From the NCBI GenBank assembly GCA_029168955.1, contig JAPDOI010001076.1, forward strand, positions 162,521 to 226,520: a stretch of 64,000 nucleotides of DNA, given 5' to 3'. The translations under genes and the position numbers were made by a program. The DNA comes from Aplectana chamaeleonis (Eukaryota > Nematoda > Chromadorea > Rhabditida > Cosmocercidae). Positions within the stretch are counted from its first letter, which is position 1. Each line of letters begins with the position of its first letter. A model generated the notes under the pieces. It was given only the letters and a program-made list of their open reading frames with translations, searched no databases and had not been told where the DNA came from. Below are positions 28,508 to 40,700 of this stretch, one piece after another.

Positions 28508-29096
28508 CTCACCAGGCTCAAGCTCAAGCTTCTAGAGCTCCCTAAGGGAAGGCGTAAAGCCTTCATGCCAAGCCTCTCGGACACCGCCTTCATGCCAAGC
28601 CTATCGGACCTCATAGATGAGAGAGACCCGATTCGAAGAACGGATCCCACCAACACCCGGATTCCCGAGCTGAACAGTGAAATCACAGGTGAAGTGAGGA
28701 AGGAACGACAACAGACTTGGAGGGCTTTCGTGGAAAGCATGGATCATCGTACGAACTCTTCCAAGTTATGGAAAACTATGAAAGCTTTGGATGGCCGTTC
28801 AGTCAAACCGAATCCCCTCCAGCTTCTTCATAGGGGCGAGCCGGTAAACAACAAAAAGGCGGCCAACCTTCTTGGCAAACAGTTCAGCTCGCCATGCCCT
28901 CATAGAGGCCTGAAGTCATCACGAAGGACCTTTAGATGGATCAAAACTTCGCGAGACGACGTTCCCATGATTACGACCGCGCTCATTGACGCCGCCTTGA
29001 AGGAGTGCAAGCCATCCAGAGCGCTGGATACAAGTGGTGTGGCCCCTATCATGCTCAAACATTCAAGACCAATTTTTCGTGAATGCCTTACAAGGG
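28508..29096 (+). pseudogene. Non-LTR retrotransposon fragment F: endonuclease-RT linker and RT start
   Basis: The frame reads a linker with LIDERDPIRRTDP, RQQTWRAFVESMDHRT, LWKTMKALDG, NNKKAANLLGKQF, DVPMITTALIDAAL, then SRALDTSGVAPIMLKH, the first RT motif (usually GPDG; here DTSG). It ends abruptly near 29096. This is a jockey-like element of a different family from A-H. A 27-bp duplication near its start (28559-28585 and 28586-28610) repeats FMPSLSD. It has no RT core and no endonuclease, so it is a fragment. Confidence 0.75.
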
Positions 29097-29279
29097 ACCA
29101 CTTTGGACAAAAAATGGAGTTTCGAAAAACAGTCTTTTGAGAGTTGTAGAGGGCGTAAAAATAAACAATTTAGGATTTTGAAATTTCACCCAGTCCTCAC
29201 GGGTAGATCAAAAACCACCAAAACAATGGGTTGCGGTAGGTAAAATGCCATTCAATGCACCCTAGCCTGACGAAATCCG

Positions 29280-29780
29280 CTAAAAAACAGGAAACGGACC
29301 CCAGATTCGTGTTCAGCGCCCCGAATTACCCCCTGGGGCTGAGTTTGGGCGAAAAAAATTTCGACCCCTGAACCCACAAAAATAGCATTGAGCTTCTCTT
29401 ACCTCATGGGGCTCCAAAGGTCGAAAAAAAAAATTGAGGACCCAAACTTCGCTTTCGGAGGTTATTTAAAGTGCTCGTAACGAATCTGAGGTCAGTTTAT
29501 CGAATTTCGACAGATTAGGGTAGATTACGATGGGTATACGGTAGTTGGGTCAAAGTCTCAGATTTGACTCAAAATTTCTGAACGGGGGTTATTCGGGGTG
29601 CTAAATACGAATTTGATGTTCACTTGTCAATTTTCAAATTATTAAGGTAGGTTCAGGCCCTCTATGTCATGACAACTACCGTAAACTACAGTAAACCTCA
29701 GAATTTCGGCAAACGATCTCTAGATTCGTGTTCAGCACCCTAGATTACCCCTACTTACAAGTTTTGAGCCGAATCCGAGA
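29280..29780. repeat. Diverged ACGAATCTG repeat cluster
   Basis: AGATTCGTGTTCAGC followed by a CCC-GA(A/)TTACCCC word occurs at about 29300 and 29720. The inverse form GTGCT...ACGAATCTGAGGTC occurs at about 29470, and GGGTGCTAAATACGAATT at 29594. The AAGTTTTGAGCCGAATCCGA segment at 29760 has an inverse copy at 14380-14410. An old, locally rearranged repeat family. Confidence 0.55.
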
Positions 29781-31220
29781 ATTCTTTCTTAACCACACTA
29801 AAAATTCCTTGATGGGTACCCTTGCCTTGTCGCGAGGCTTGGAAAAAACGCCTGTAACTTTTTTCAGAGTGGTTTCTTTTTTTAAGAAGCTGCGAAGAGC
29901 ATACTCGGATTCTACGTCCAAAATGGCTCCAGAAAACTACATTTAATCCAGAATGGCCAGGCTGAATAAAAGTAGTTTTCTTGTAAGATGCGTTTTCAAA
30001 AGAGTGGTTCTGTTCTACTCCAAATTTTGGAATTGATAACGAAACACTTTTCTTGAGTCTTCGAGCCATGCGCTAAAGTATTAGGTTGCTTCAATGGATT
30101 TTGTAGTTCAGGTAAACCCACTTCTGTTTACAATAATTATTTCTGTTGGAAAAAAGATTGGTCATTGATCAAGGAACAAGTCCATGAAGTTTCATTTTGT
30201 CCGAACTTTTTCCAGCATCATATATCGAAATAAGTCCCCTAAAGTGTTTCTCCGAATTAAGGACGGTTTTTCCGTGGCATATGTGGGGGAGAAGGGTAAG
30301 GGTATTCTTGATATTCTAGCAATTGTCGAAGCCTCGGAATTTCTATAGTTTCTAACATTGATGTGAACCGTTCTCCGTTTATATCACGTTACCTCTGCGA
30401 TATAATGAAAGAGGTACAAAAAACAAGAGACACTGTTAAAACTCAAAACAAGTAAGGTGAACACATAGAAATGTCATTACTACCAGCCATAATCCAGTAA
30501 TGATCCCACAGTATTCGAACCATCTTTCAATTGCTTCGTAATCCAACGCCTAACAGGCTAAGCCATGATGTGATGGCAGCCCACCCTAACTATCACAGTG
30601 CAGTGATCGGTGGTTTGAATGCAACGAGCATTGTCCAGGGGATCAATGAACAAGTCATAACTCGAGAACCTAGCTAGATTTCATCTTCAAACTTTTAGGA
30701 GAACCTTTTCAGATGATTTCAAGGCCACTGTATAGCTCACATTTGTGCTACGTCCTCCCAATCCAACGTTCTGGGGAGGTAGTAATCTGACTAAACCTCG
30801 AAGTTGAAAACAAAACCACTAACATTGAAGTTAACTTGCAAGTTCAGCTGTTTCGCTGAGATCGCAGTTTTCAAGATCTTGGAGCCCCTGCTAATATGTT
30901 GCTGAAAACTCTGACTGCGTTCGGAAGCCCCATCCTATACCTCACCGTGAACACAGTTTGAAAGCGTAAATTCCGTGATTTGGTGTATATTGTGCTGTTA
31001 AGTGTGAAACAGCGATGTTATGAAGTCGTAAACTTTCCTGTTTCAACACTTCCAACCCAACATTGCTAACATGAATGTTCGCCTCTAAACCAGCACATCG
31101 GCCGGTGTGAATGCGAAGCAGTGCACTTATGAGGAGTGCGCCAGACGACGATGGTGGGTTAAAGGAAAAGTCCTCCCGAGTACTTTTTTCTCTAACCTCC
31201 ATGTCATAGTTAGGCCGTGT
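29781..31220. other. Unassigned interval before satellite 2
   Basis: About 1.4 kb with no recognised repeat, RNA or coding region. The long minus-strand open frame that enters here from the satellite has no coding support. Confidence 0.45.
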
Positions 31221-34200
31221 GTCTGTGCAGGACGTCATAGAAAATGTGCAGGACATCAGTGGGAGTGTGCATGACATCGGTGGGAGTGTGGAGGACATCA
31301 ATGGGAGTGTGCAAGACGTCAGAGAAAGTGTGCAGGACATCAGCGGGACTGCGCAGGACCTCGTAGAAAGTGTGCAGGACATCAGCGGGCTGTACAGGAC
31401 ATCAGCGGGACTGTGCAGGACCTCATAGAAAGTGTGCAGGACATCAGTGGGAGTGCGCAGGACATCAGTGGGAGTGTGGAGGACATCAATGGGAGTGTGC
31501 AGGACGTCAGAGAAAGTGTGCAGGACCTCGTAGAAAGTGTGCAGGACATCAGCGGGACAGTGCAGGACATCAGCGGGACTGTGCAGGACCTCATAGAAAG
31601 CGTGCAGGACATCAGTGGGAGTGTGCAGGACGTCATAGAAAGTGTGCAGGACATCAGTGAAAGTGTGCAGGACGTCATGGAAAGTGTGCAGGACATCAGT
31701 GGGAGTGTGGAGGACATCAATAGGAGTGTGCAGTACGTCAGAGAAAGTGTGCAGGACATCATCGGGACTGTGCAGGACCTCGTAGAGAGTGTGCAGGACA
31801 TCAGCGGGACTGTGCAGGACCTCATATAAAGTGTGCAGGACATCAGTGGGAGTGTGCAGGACATCAGAGGGAGTGTGCAGGACGTCATGGAAAGTGTGCA
31901 GGACATCGGTGGGAGTGTGGAGGACATCAATGGGAGTGTGCAAGACGTCAGAGAAAGTGTGCAGGACATCAGCGGGACTGCGCAGGACCTCATATAAAGT
32001 GTGCAGGACATCAGTGGGAGTGTGCAGGACATCAGAGGGAGTGTGCAGGACGTCATGGAAAGTGTGCAGGACATCAGAGGGAGTGTGCAGGACGTCATGG
32101 AAAGTGTGCAGGACATCGGTGGGAGTGTGGAGGACATCAATGGGAGTGTGCAAGACGTCAGAGAAAGTGTGCAGGACATCAGCGGGACTGCGCAGGACCT
32201 CATATAAAGTGTGCAGGACATCAATGGGAGTGTGCAAGACGTCAGAGAAAGTGTGCAGGACATCAGCGGGACTGCGCAGGACCTCGTAGAAAGTGTGCAG
32301 GACATCAACGGGCTGTACAGGACATCAGCGGGACTGTGCAGGACCTCATAGAAAGTGTGCAGGACATCAGTGGGAGTGTGGAGGACATCAATGGGAGTGT
32401 GCACGACGTCAGAGAAAGTGTCAGTGAAAGTGTGCAGGACGTCATGGAAAGTGTGCAGGACATCAGTGGGAGTGTGGAGGACATCAATAGGAGTGTGCAG
32501 TACGTCAGAGAAAGTGTGCAGGACATCATCGGGACTGTGCAGGACCTCGTAGAAAGTGTGCAGGACATCAGCGGGACTGTGCAGGACCTCATATAAAGTG
32601 TGCAGGACATCAGTGGGAGTGTGCAGGACATCAGAGGGAGTGTGCAGGACGTCAGCGGGAGTGTGCAGGACATATGTTGAAGTGTGCAGGACGTCATAGA
32701 AAATGTGCAGGACATCAGTGGGAGTGTGCAGGACATCAGTGGGAGTGTGGAGGACATCAATGGGAGTGTGCAAGACGTCAGAGAAAGTGTGCAGGACATC
32801 AGCGGGACTGTGCAGGACCTCATAGAAAGCGTGCAGGACATCAGTGGGAGTGTGCAGGACGTCATAGAAAGTGTGCAGGACATCAGTGAAAGTGTGCAGG
32901 ACGTCATGGAAAGTGTGCAGGACATCAGTGGGAGTGTGGAGGACATCAATGGGAGTGTGCAGGACGTCAGAGAAAGTGTGCAGGACATCAGCGGGACTGT
33001 GCAGGACCTCGTAGAAAGTGTGCAGGACATCAGCGGGACTGTGCAGGACCTCATAGAAAGTGTGCAGGACATCAGTGGGAGTGTGCAGGACATCAGTGGG
33101 AGTGTGCAGGACGTCATGGAAAGTGTGCAGGACATCAGTGGGAGTGTGCAGGACGTCAGCGGGAGTGTGCAGGACATATGTTGAAGTGTGCAGGACGTCA
33201 TAGAAAATGTGCAGGACATCAGTGGGAGTGTGCAGGACATCAGTGGGAGTGTGGAGGACATCAATGGGAGTGTGCAAGACGTCAGAGAAAGTGTGCAGGA
33301 CATCAGCGGGACTGTGCAGGACCTCATAGAAAGCGTGCAGGACATCAGTGGGAGTGTGCAGGACGTCATAGAAAGTGTGCAGGACATCAGTGAAAGTGCG
33401 CAGGAAGTCATAGAAAGTGTGCAGGACATCAGTGGGAGTGTGGAGGACATCAATGGGAGTGTGCAGGACGTCAGAGAAAGTGTGCAGGACATCAGCGGGA
33501 CTGTGCAGGACCTCGTAGAAAGTGTGCAGGACATCAGCGGGACTGTGCAGGACCTCATAGAAAGTGTGCAGGACATCAGTGGGAGTGTGCAGGACATCAG
33601 TGGGAGTGTGCAGGACGTCATGGAAAGTGTGCAGGACATCAGTGGGAGTGTGCAGGACGTCAGCGGGAGTGTGCAGGACATATGTTGGAGTGTGCAGTAC
33701 GTCTTAGAAAGTGTACAGGACATCAGCGGGGTTGTGCAGGACCTCAGAGAAAATGTGCAGGGCATCAGTGAAAGTGTGCAGGACGTCATGGAAAGTGTGC
33801 AGGACATCAGCGAGTGAGCTGGACGTCACAGAAAGTGTGCAGTACATCAGTGGGAGCGTGCAGGATGTCATAGAAAGTGTGCAGGACATCAATGGGAGTG
33901 TGCAGGACGTCAGAGAAAGTGCGAGTGTGCAGGACGTCATAGAAAGTGTGCAGGACATCAGTGACTGTGCTGGACGTCACAGAAAGTGTGCAGTACATCA
34001 GTGGGAGTGTGCAGGACGTCATAGAAAGTATGCTGGACATCACAGAAAGTGTGCAGTACCTCAGTGGGAGTGTGCAGGATGTCACAGAAAGTGTGCAGGA
34101 CATCAATGGGAGTGTGCAGGACGTGACAGATAGTGTGCAGGACATCAGTGGGAGTGTGCAGGACGTCATAGAAAGTGTGCAGGACACCAGTGGGAGTGCG

Positions 34201-34461
34201 CAGGACGCCATAAGAAGTGGGCGGGGCACCATTTGGAATGTGCAGGACGTCAGCGGTAATGTGCAGGACGTCATAGAAAGTGTACAGGACATCAGTGAAA
34301 AAGTGCAGAACGTCATGGAAAGTGTGCGGGACCCGACTGGAAGTGCTGCACGCACCGTGGAAAGAGTGCGGGACCCAACTGGAAGTGCCACACGCGCCGT
34401 GGAAAGAGTGCAGGACACAACTGGGAGTGTGCCACGCGCCAGGGGAAGTGCGTGGGCCTAA
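31221..34461 (-). repeat. Satellite 2, block a (inverse orientation)
   Basis: About 77 units of 42 bp, each two diverged 21-bp halves built on GTGCAGGACATCAGTGGGA and GTGCAGGACGTCATAGAAA. This is the reverse complement of the block b unit. Variants (CAGCGGGACT, ACCTCGTAGAAA, GTGGAGGACATCAATGG) are arranged in higher-order units. The final 150 bp (34310-34461) are strongly diverged 42-bp units with GTGCGGGACCC and CACGCGCC, an eroded array edge. Open frames on several frames and both strands follow from the period and are not genes. Confidence 0.93.
32671..33678 (-). repeat. 504-bp higher-order repeat within satellite 2a
   Basis: The rare word CATATGTTG occurs at 32671, 33175 and 33679, exactly 504 bp (12 units of 42 bp) apart. 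The two intervening segments carry the same order of variant units, differing at only a few sites (for example GTGCGCAGGAAGTC near 33398). This shows amplification by 12-unit blocks. Confidence 0.85.
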
Positions 34462-34773
34462 CTGGGTTTAGAGGAACGATAATAATTAACTACTCATTTC
34501 GAAATGATTGGATTATTCTATTAGTCACAATATACGCCTACAAGTACGCCGCGAAGCGGCGTGGGTGTACACCCTGTCATTGATCTTCGTGTGAATTTAG
34601 CTTCCTAGCAAAGGTGATGATTTGACATTGTCACATTTTCGAAAAACTGAGTATACTCAGTGAGAAAATATTTACAGCAAGTTTTTAGAAAGTAAAGAAT
34701 GTTTTAAAATATTCCAGAGGATGATTTGACGTGGGATGATCAAATTTTCGGGAAATGTAGTGAAATAGCTGAA
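34462..34773. other. Unique spacer between inverted satellite blocks
   Basis: About 310 bp with no satellite units. It contains a small perfect hairpin ACGCCGC-gaa-GCGGCGT (34547-34563) and AT-rich sequence. The satellite is in opposite orientation on either side. Confidence 0.8.
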
Positions 34774-37700
34774 ACTGCACACTTTCTATGACGTCCTTCA
34801 CACTTCCACATATGTCCTGCGCACTTCCTATGACTCCCTGCACACTCCCACTGATGTCCTGCACACTTTCTATGACATCCTGCACACTCCCACTGATGTC
34901 CTGCACACTTTCTATGACATCCTGCACACTCCCACTGATGTCCTGCACACTTTCTATGACATCCTGCACACTCCCACTGATGTCCTGCACACTTTCTATG
35001 ACGTCCTGCATACTCCCACTGATGTCCTGCACACTTTTTATGAGGTGCTGCACACTCCCACTGATAACCTGCACCTTTTATATGACATCCTGCACACTCC
35101 TAATGAAGCCCTGCACTTTCTCTATGAGGTCCTGCACACTCCCACTGATGTCCTGCACATTTTCTATGACGTCCTGCACACTCCCACTGATGTCCTGCAC
35201 ACTTTTCATGAGGTTCTGCACACTCCCACTGATAACCTGCACCTTTTATATGACATCCTGCACACTCCCACTGATGTCCTGCACACTTTCTATGACGTGC
35301 TGCACACTCCCACTGATGTCCTGCACACTTTCAATGACGTGCTGCACACTCCCACTAATGTCCTGCGCACTTTTTATGACGTCCTGTACAGTCCCACTGA
35401 TGTTCTGCACACTTTCTACGACGTCCTGCACACACCCACTGATGTCTTGCGCACTTTCTATGAGGTCCTGCACACTCCCACTGATGCCCTGCACACTGTC
35501 TGTGACGTTCTGAACACTCCCACTGATGTCCTGCACACTTTTTATGAGGTGCTGCACACTCCCACTGATAACCTGCACCTTTATATGACATCCTGCACAC
35601 TCCCACTAATGTCCTGCACACTTTCTATGACGTCCTGAACAATTCCACTGATGTCCTGCACACTTTCTATGACGTCCTGAACAATTCCACTGATGTCCTG
35701 CACACTTTCTATGACGTGCTGCACACTCCCGCTGATGTCCTGCACACTTTCTATGACGTGCTGCACACTCCCACTAATGTCCTGCACACTTTCTATGACG
35801 TCCTGAACAATTCCACTGATGTCCTGCACACTTTCTATGACGTGCTGCACACTCCCGCTGATGTCCTGCACACTTTCTGTGACGTCCTGCACACTTCCAC
35901 TGATTTCCTGCACACTTTTCTATGACATCCTGCACACTCCCACTGATAACCTGCACACTTTATATGACGTCCTTCACACTTCCACAGATGTCCTGCACAC
36001 TTTCTATGACGTCCTGCACCCTCCCAGTGATGTCCTGCACTTTTTCTATGACGCCCTGCACACTCCCAGTGATGTCCTGCACACTTTCTATGACGCCCTG
36101 CACACTCCCACTGATGCCCTGCACACTTTCTGTGACGTCCTGCACACTTCCACTGATTTCCTGCACACTCCCGCTGATGTCCTGCACACTTTCTGTGACG
36201 TCCTGCACACTTCCACTGATTTCCTGCACACTCCCACAGATGTCCTGCACGTTTTCTATGAGGTCCTGCACACTTCCACTGATGTCCTGCACGCTTTCTA
36301 TGACATCCTTCACACTCCCACTGATGTCCTACACACTTTCTATGACGTGCTGCACACTCCCACTAATGTCCTGCACACTCCCACAGATGTCCTGCACGTT
36401 TTCTATGAGGTCCTGCTTACTTCCACTGATGTCCTGCACACTTTCTATGACGTGCTGCACACTCCCACTAATGTCCTGCACACTTTCTATGACGTCCTGA
36501 ACAATTCCACTGATGTCCTGCACACTTTCTATGACGTACTGCACACTCCCACTGATGCCCTGCACACTTTCTATGAAGTCCTGCACACTCCCATTGAGGT
36601 CCTGCACACTCTCACCGATGTCCTGCACCCTCCCAGTGATGCCCTGCACACTCCCACTGATGTCCTGCACACTTTTTATGAGGTCCTGCACACTCCCAGT
36701 GATGTCCTGCACACTTCCTATGACGCCCTGCACACTCCCAGTGATGTCCTGCACACTTTCTATGACGCCCTGCACACTCCCAGTGATGTCCTGCACACTT
36801 TCTATGACGCCTTTCACACTTCCACACATGTCCTGCACACTTTCTATGACGCCCTGCACACTCCCAGTGATGTCCTGCACACTATCTATGACGTCCTTCA
36901 CCCTCCCAGTGATGTCCTGCACACTTTCTATGACGCCCTGCACACTCCCACTGATGCCCTGCACCCTTTCTATGAGGTGCTGCACACTCCCACTGATAAC
37001 CTGCACACTTTTATATGACATCCTGCACACTCCCACTGATGTCCTGCACACTTCCTGCGACATCCTGCACAGTCCCACTGATATCCTGCACACTTTCTAT
37101 GACGTCCTGCACACTCCCACTGATGTCCTGCACACTTTTTTATGACGTCCTGCACACTCCCACTGATGTCCTGCACACTTTCTTTGACGTCCTGCACACT
37201 CCCACTGATATCCTGCACACTTTCTATGACGTCCTGCACACTCCCACTGATGTCCTGCACACTTTCTTCGACGTCCTGCACACTCCCACTGATGTACTGC
37301 ACATTTTCTATGACGTCCTGCACACTCCCACTGATGCCCTGCACACTTTCTATGACGTTCTGCACACTCCGACTGATGTCCTGCACACTTTCTATGACGT
37401 CCTGCACACTCCCACTTGTGTTCTGCACACTTTCAATGAGGTGCTGCACACTCCCACTGATGTCCTGCACCTTTTATATGACGTCCTGCACACTCCCACT
37501 GATGTCCTGCACATTTTCTATGACGTCCTGCACACTCCCACTGATGTCCTGCACACTTTTTATGAGGTGCTGCACGCTCCCACTGATGTCCTGCACATTT
37601 TCTATGACGTCCTGCACACTCACACTGATGTCCTGCACACTTTTTATGAGGTGCTGCACACTCCCACTGATAACCTGCACACTTTTTATGAGGTGCTGCA

Positions 37701-40700
37701 CGCTCCCACTGATAACCTGCACCTTTTATATGACGTCCTGCACACTCCCACTGATGTCCTGCACATTTTCTATGACGTCCTGCACACTCCCACTGATGTC
37801 CTGCACATTTTCTATGACGTCCTGCACACTCCCACTGATGTCCTGCACACTTTTTATGAGGTGCTGCACACTCCCACTGATGTCCTGCACATTTTCTATG
37901 ACGTCCTGCACACTCCCACTGATGTCCTGCACACTTTTTATGAGGTGCTGCACACTCCCACTGATAACCTGCACCTTTTATATGACATCCTGCACACTCC
38001 CACTGATGTCCTGCACATTTTCTATGACGTCCTGCACACTCCCACTGATGTCCTGCACACTTTTTATGAGGTGCTGCACACTCCCACTGATAACCTGCAC
38101 CTTTTATATGACGTCCTGCACACTCCCACTGATGTCCTGCACACTTTTTATGAGGTGCTGCACACTCCCACTGATAACCTGCACCTTTTATATGACATCC
38201 TGCACACTCCCACTGATGTCCTGCACATTTTCTATGACGTCCTGCACACTCCCACTGATGTCCTGCACATTTTCTATGACGTCCTGCACACTCCCACTGA
38301 TGTCCTGCACACTTTTTATGAGGTGCTGCACACTCCCACTGATAACCTGCACCTTTTATATGACGTCCTGCACACTCCCACTGATGTCCTGCACACTTTT
38401 TATGAGGTGCTGCACACTCCCACTGATAACCTGCACCTTTTATATGACGTCCTGCACACTCCCACTGATGTCCTGCACATTTTCTATGACGTCCTGCACA
38501 CTCCCACTGATGTCCTGCACATTTTCTATGACGTCCTGCACACTCCCACTGATGTCCTGCACACTTTTTATGAGGTGCTGCACACTCACACTGATGTCCT
38601 GCACACTTTTTATGAGGTGCTGCACACTCCCACTGATAACCTGCACACTTTTTATGAGGTGCTGCACCCTCCCACTGATGTCTTGCACACTTTCTATGAC
38701 ATCCTGCACGTTCCCACTGATGTCCTGCACACTTTTTATGAGGTGCTGCACGCTCCCACTGATGTCCTGCACATTTTCTATGACGTCCTGCACACTCCCA
38801 CTGATGTCCTGCACATTTTCTATGACGTCCTGCACACTCCCACTGATGTCCTGCACACTTTTTATGAGGTGCTGCACGCTCCCACTGATAACCTGCACCT
38901 TTTATATGACATCCTGCACACTCTCACTGATGTCCTGCACACTGTCTATGACGTCCTGCACACTCTCACTGATGTCCTGCACATTTTCTATGACGTCCTG
39001 CACACTCCCTCTGAAGTCCTGCACACTTTCTATGAGGTGCTGCACACTCCGACTGATAACCTGCACACTATCTATGACGTCCTGCACACTCCCACTTATG
39101 TCATGCACACTTTCTATGACGTCCTGCACACTCCCACTGATGTCATGCACACTTTCTATGACGTCCTGCACACTCCGACTGATATTCTGCACACTATCTA
39201 TGACGTCCTGCACACTCCCACTGATGTCATGCACACTTTCTATGACGTCATTCACACTCCCACTAATGTCCTGCACACTTTCTATGACGTCCTGCACACT
39301 CCCACTGATGTCCTGCACACTTTTTTATGACGTCCTGCACACTCCCACTGATGTCCTGCACACTTTCTTTGACGTCCTGCACACTCCCACTGATATCCTG
39401 CACACTTTCTATGACGACCTGCACACTCCCACTGATGTCCTGCACATTTTCTATGACGTCCTGCACACTTCCACTGATGTCCTGCACACTTTCTATGACG
39501 TGCTGCACACTCCCACTGATGTCCTGCCCACTTTCTACGACGCCCTGCACACTCCCACTGATGTCCTGCTCACTTCTATGACATCCTGCACACTTTCACT
39601 GATGTCCTGCACATTTTCTATGACGTCCTGCACACTTCCACTGAGGTCCTGCACACTTTCTACTAGGATCTGCACACTCCCACTGATGTCCTGCACACTT
39701 TCTATGACATCCTGCACACTTTCACTGATGTCCTGCACATTTTCTATGACGTCCTGCACACTCCCACTGATGTCCTGCACACTTTTTATGAGGTGCTGCA
39801 CACTCCCACTGATAACCTGCACCTTTTATATGACATCCTGCACACTCCCACTGATGTCTTGCACACTTTCTATGACGCCCTGCACACTCCCACTGATGCC
39901 CTGCACACTTTCTATGACATCCTGCACGTTCCCACTGATGTCCTGCACATTTTCTATGACCTCCTGCACACTCCCACTGATGTCCCGCACACTTTTTATG
40001 AGGTGCTGCACACTCCCACTAATGTCCTGCACACTTTATATGACGTCATGCACACTCCCACTGATGTCATGCACACATTCTGTGACATCCTGCACACTCC
40101 CACTGATGTCCTGCACACTTTCTATGACGTCCTGCACACTCCGACTGATGACCTGCACACTATCTATGACGTCTCGCACACTCCCACTGATGTCATGCAC
40201 ACTTTCTATGACGTCCTGCACATTCCCACTGATGTCCTGCACATTTTCTAAGACATCCTGCACACTCCCACTAATGTCCTGCGCATATTCTGTGACATCC
40301 TGCACACTTTATATGACGTCATGCACACTACCACTGATTTCATGCACACTTTCTATGACGTCCTGCACACTCCCACTGACGTCATGCACACTATCTATGA
40401 CGTCCTGCACACTCCCACTGACGTCCTGCACACTATCTATGACGTCCTGAACAATCACAATGATGTCCAGCACACTTTCTGTGACGTCCTGCACACTCCC
40501 ACTAATGTCCTGCACATTTTTTATGACATCCTGCACACTCGTACTGATGGCCTGCACACTTTCTTTGACGTCCTGCACACTCCCACTGATAACCTGCACA
40601 CTATCTATGACGTCCCGCACACTCCCACTGATGTAATGCACACTTTCTATAACGCCCTGCACACTCCCACTGATGTCATGCACACTTTCTATGACGTCCT

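Noticed and set aside
30942..31220. Extension of a satellite open frame into unique DNA on the left, as a possible gene end
   Set aside because: The sequence beyond the array has no family signature and the frame only remains open by chance for ~90 codons.
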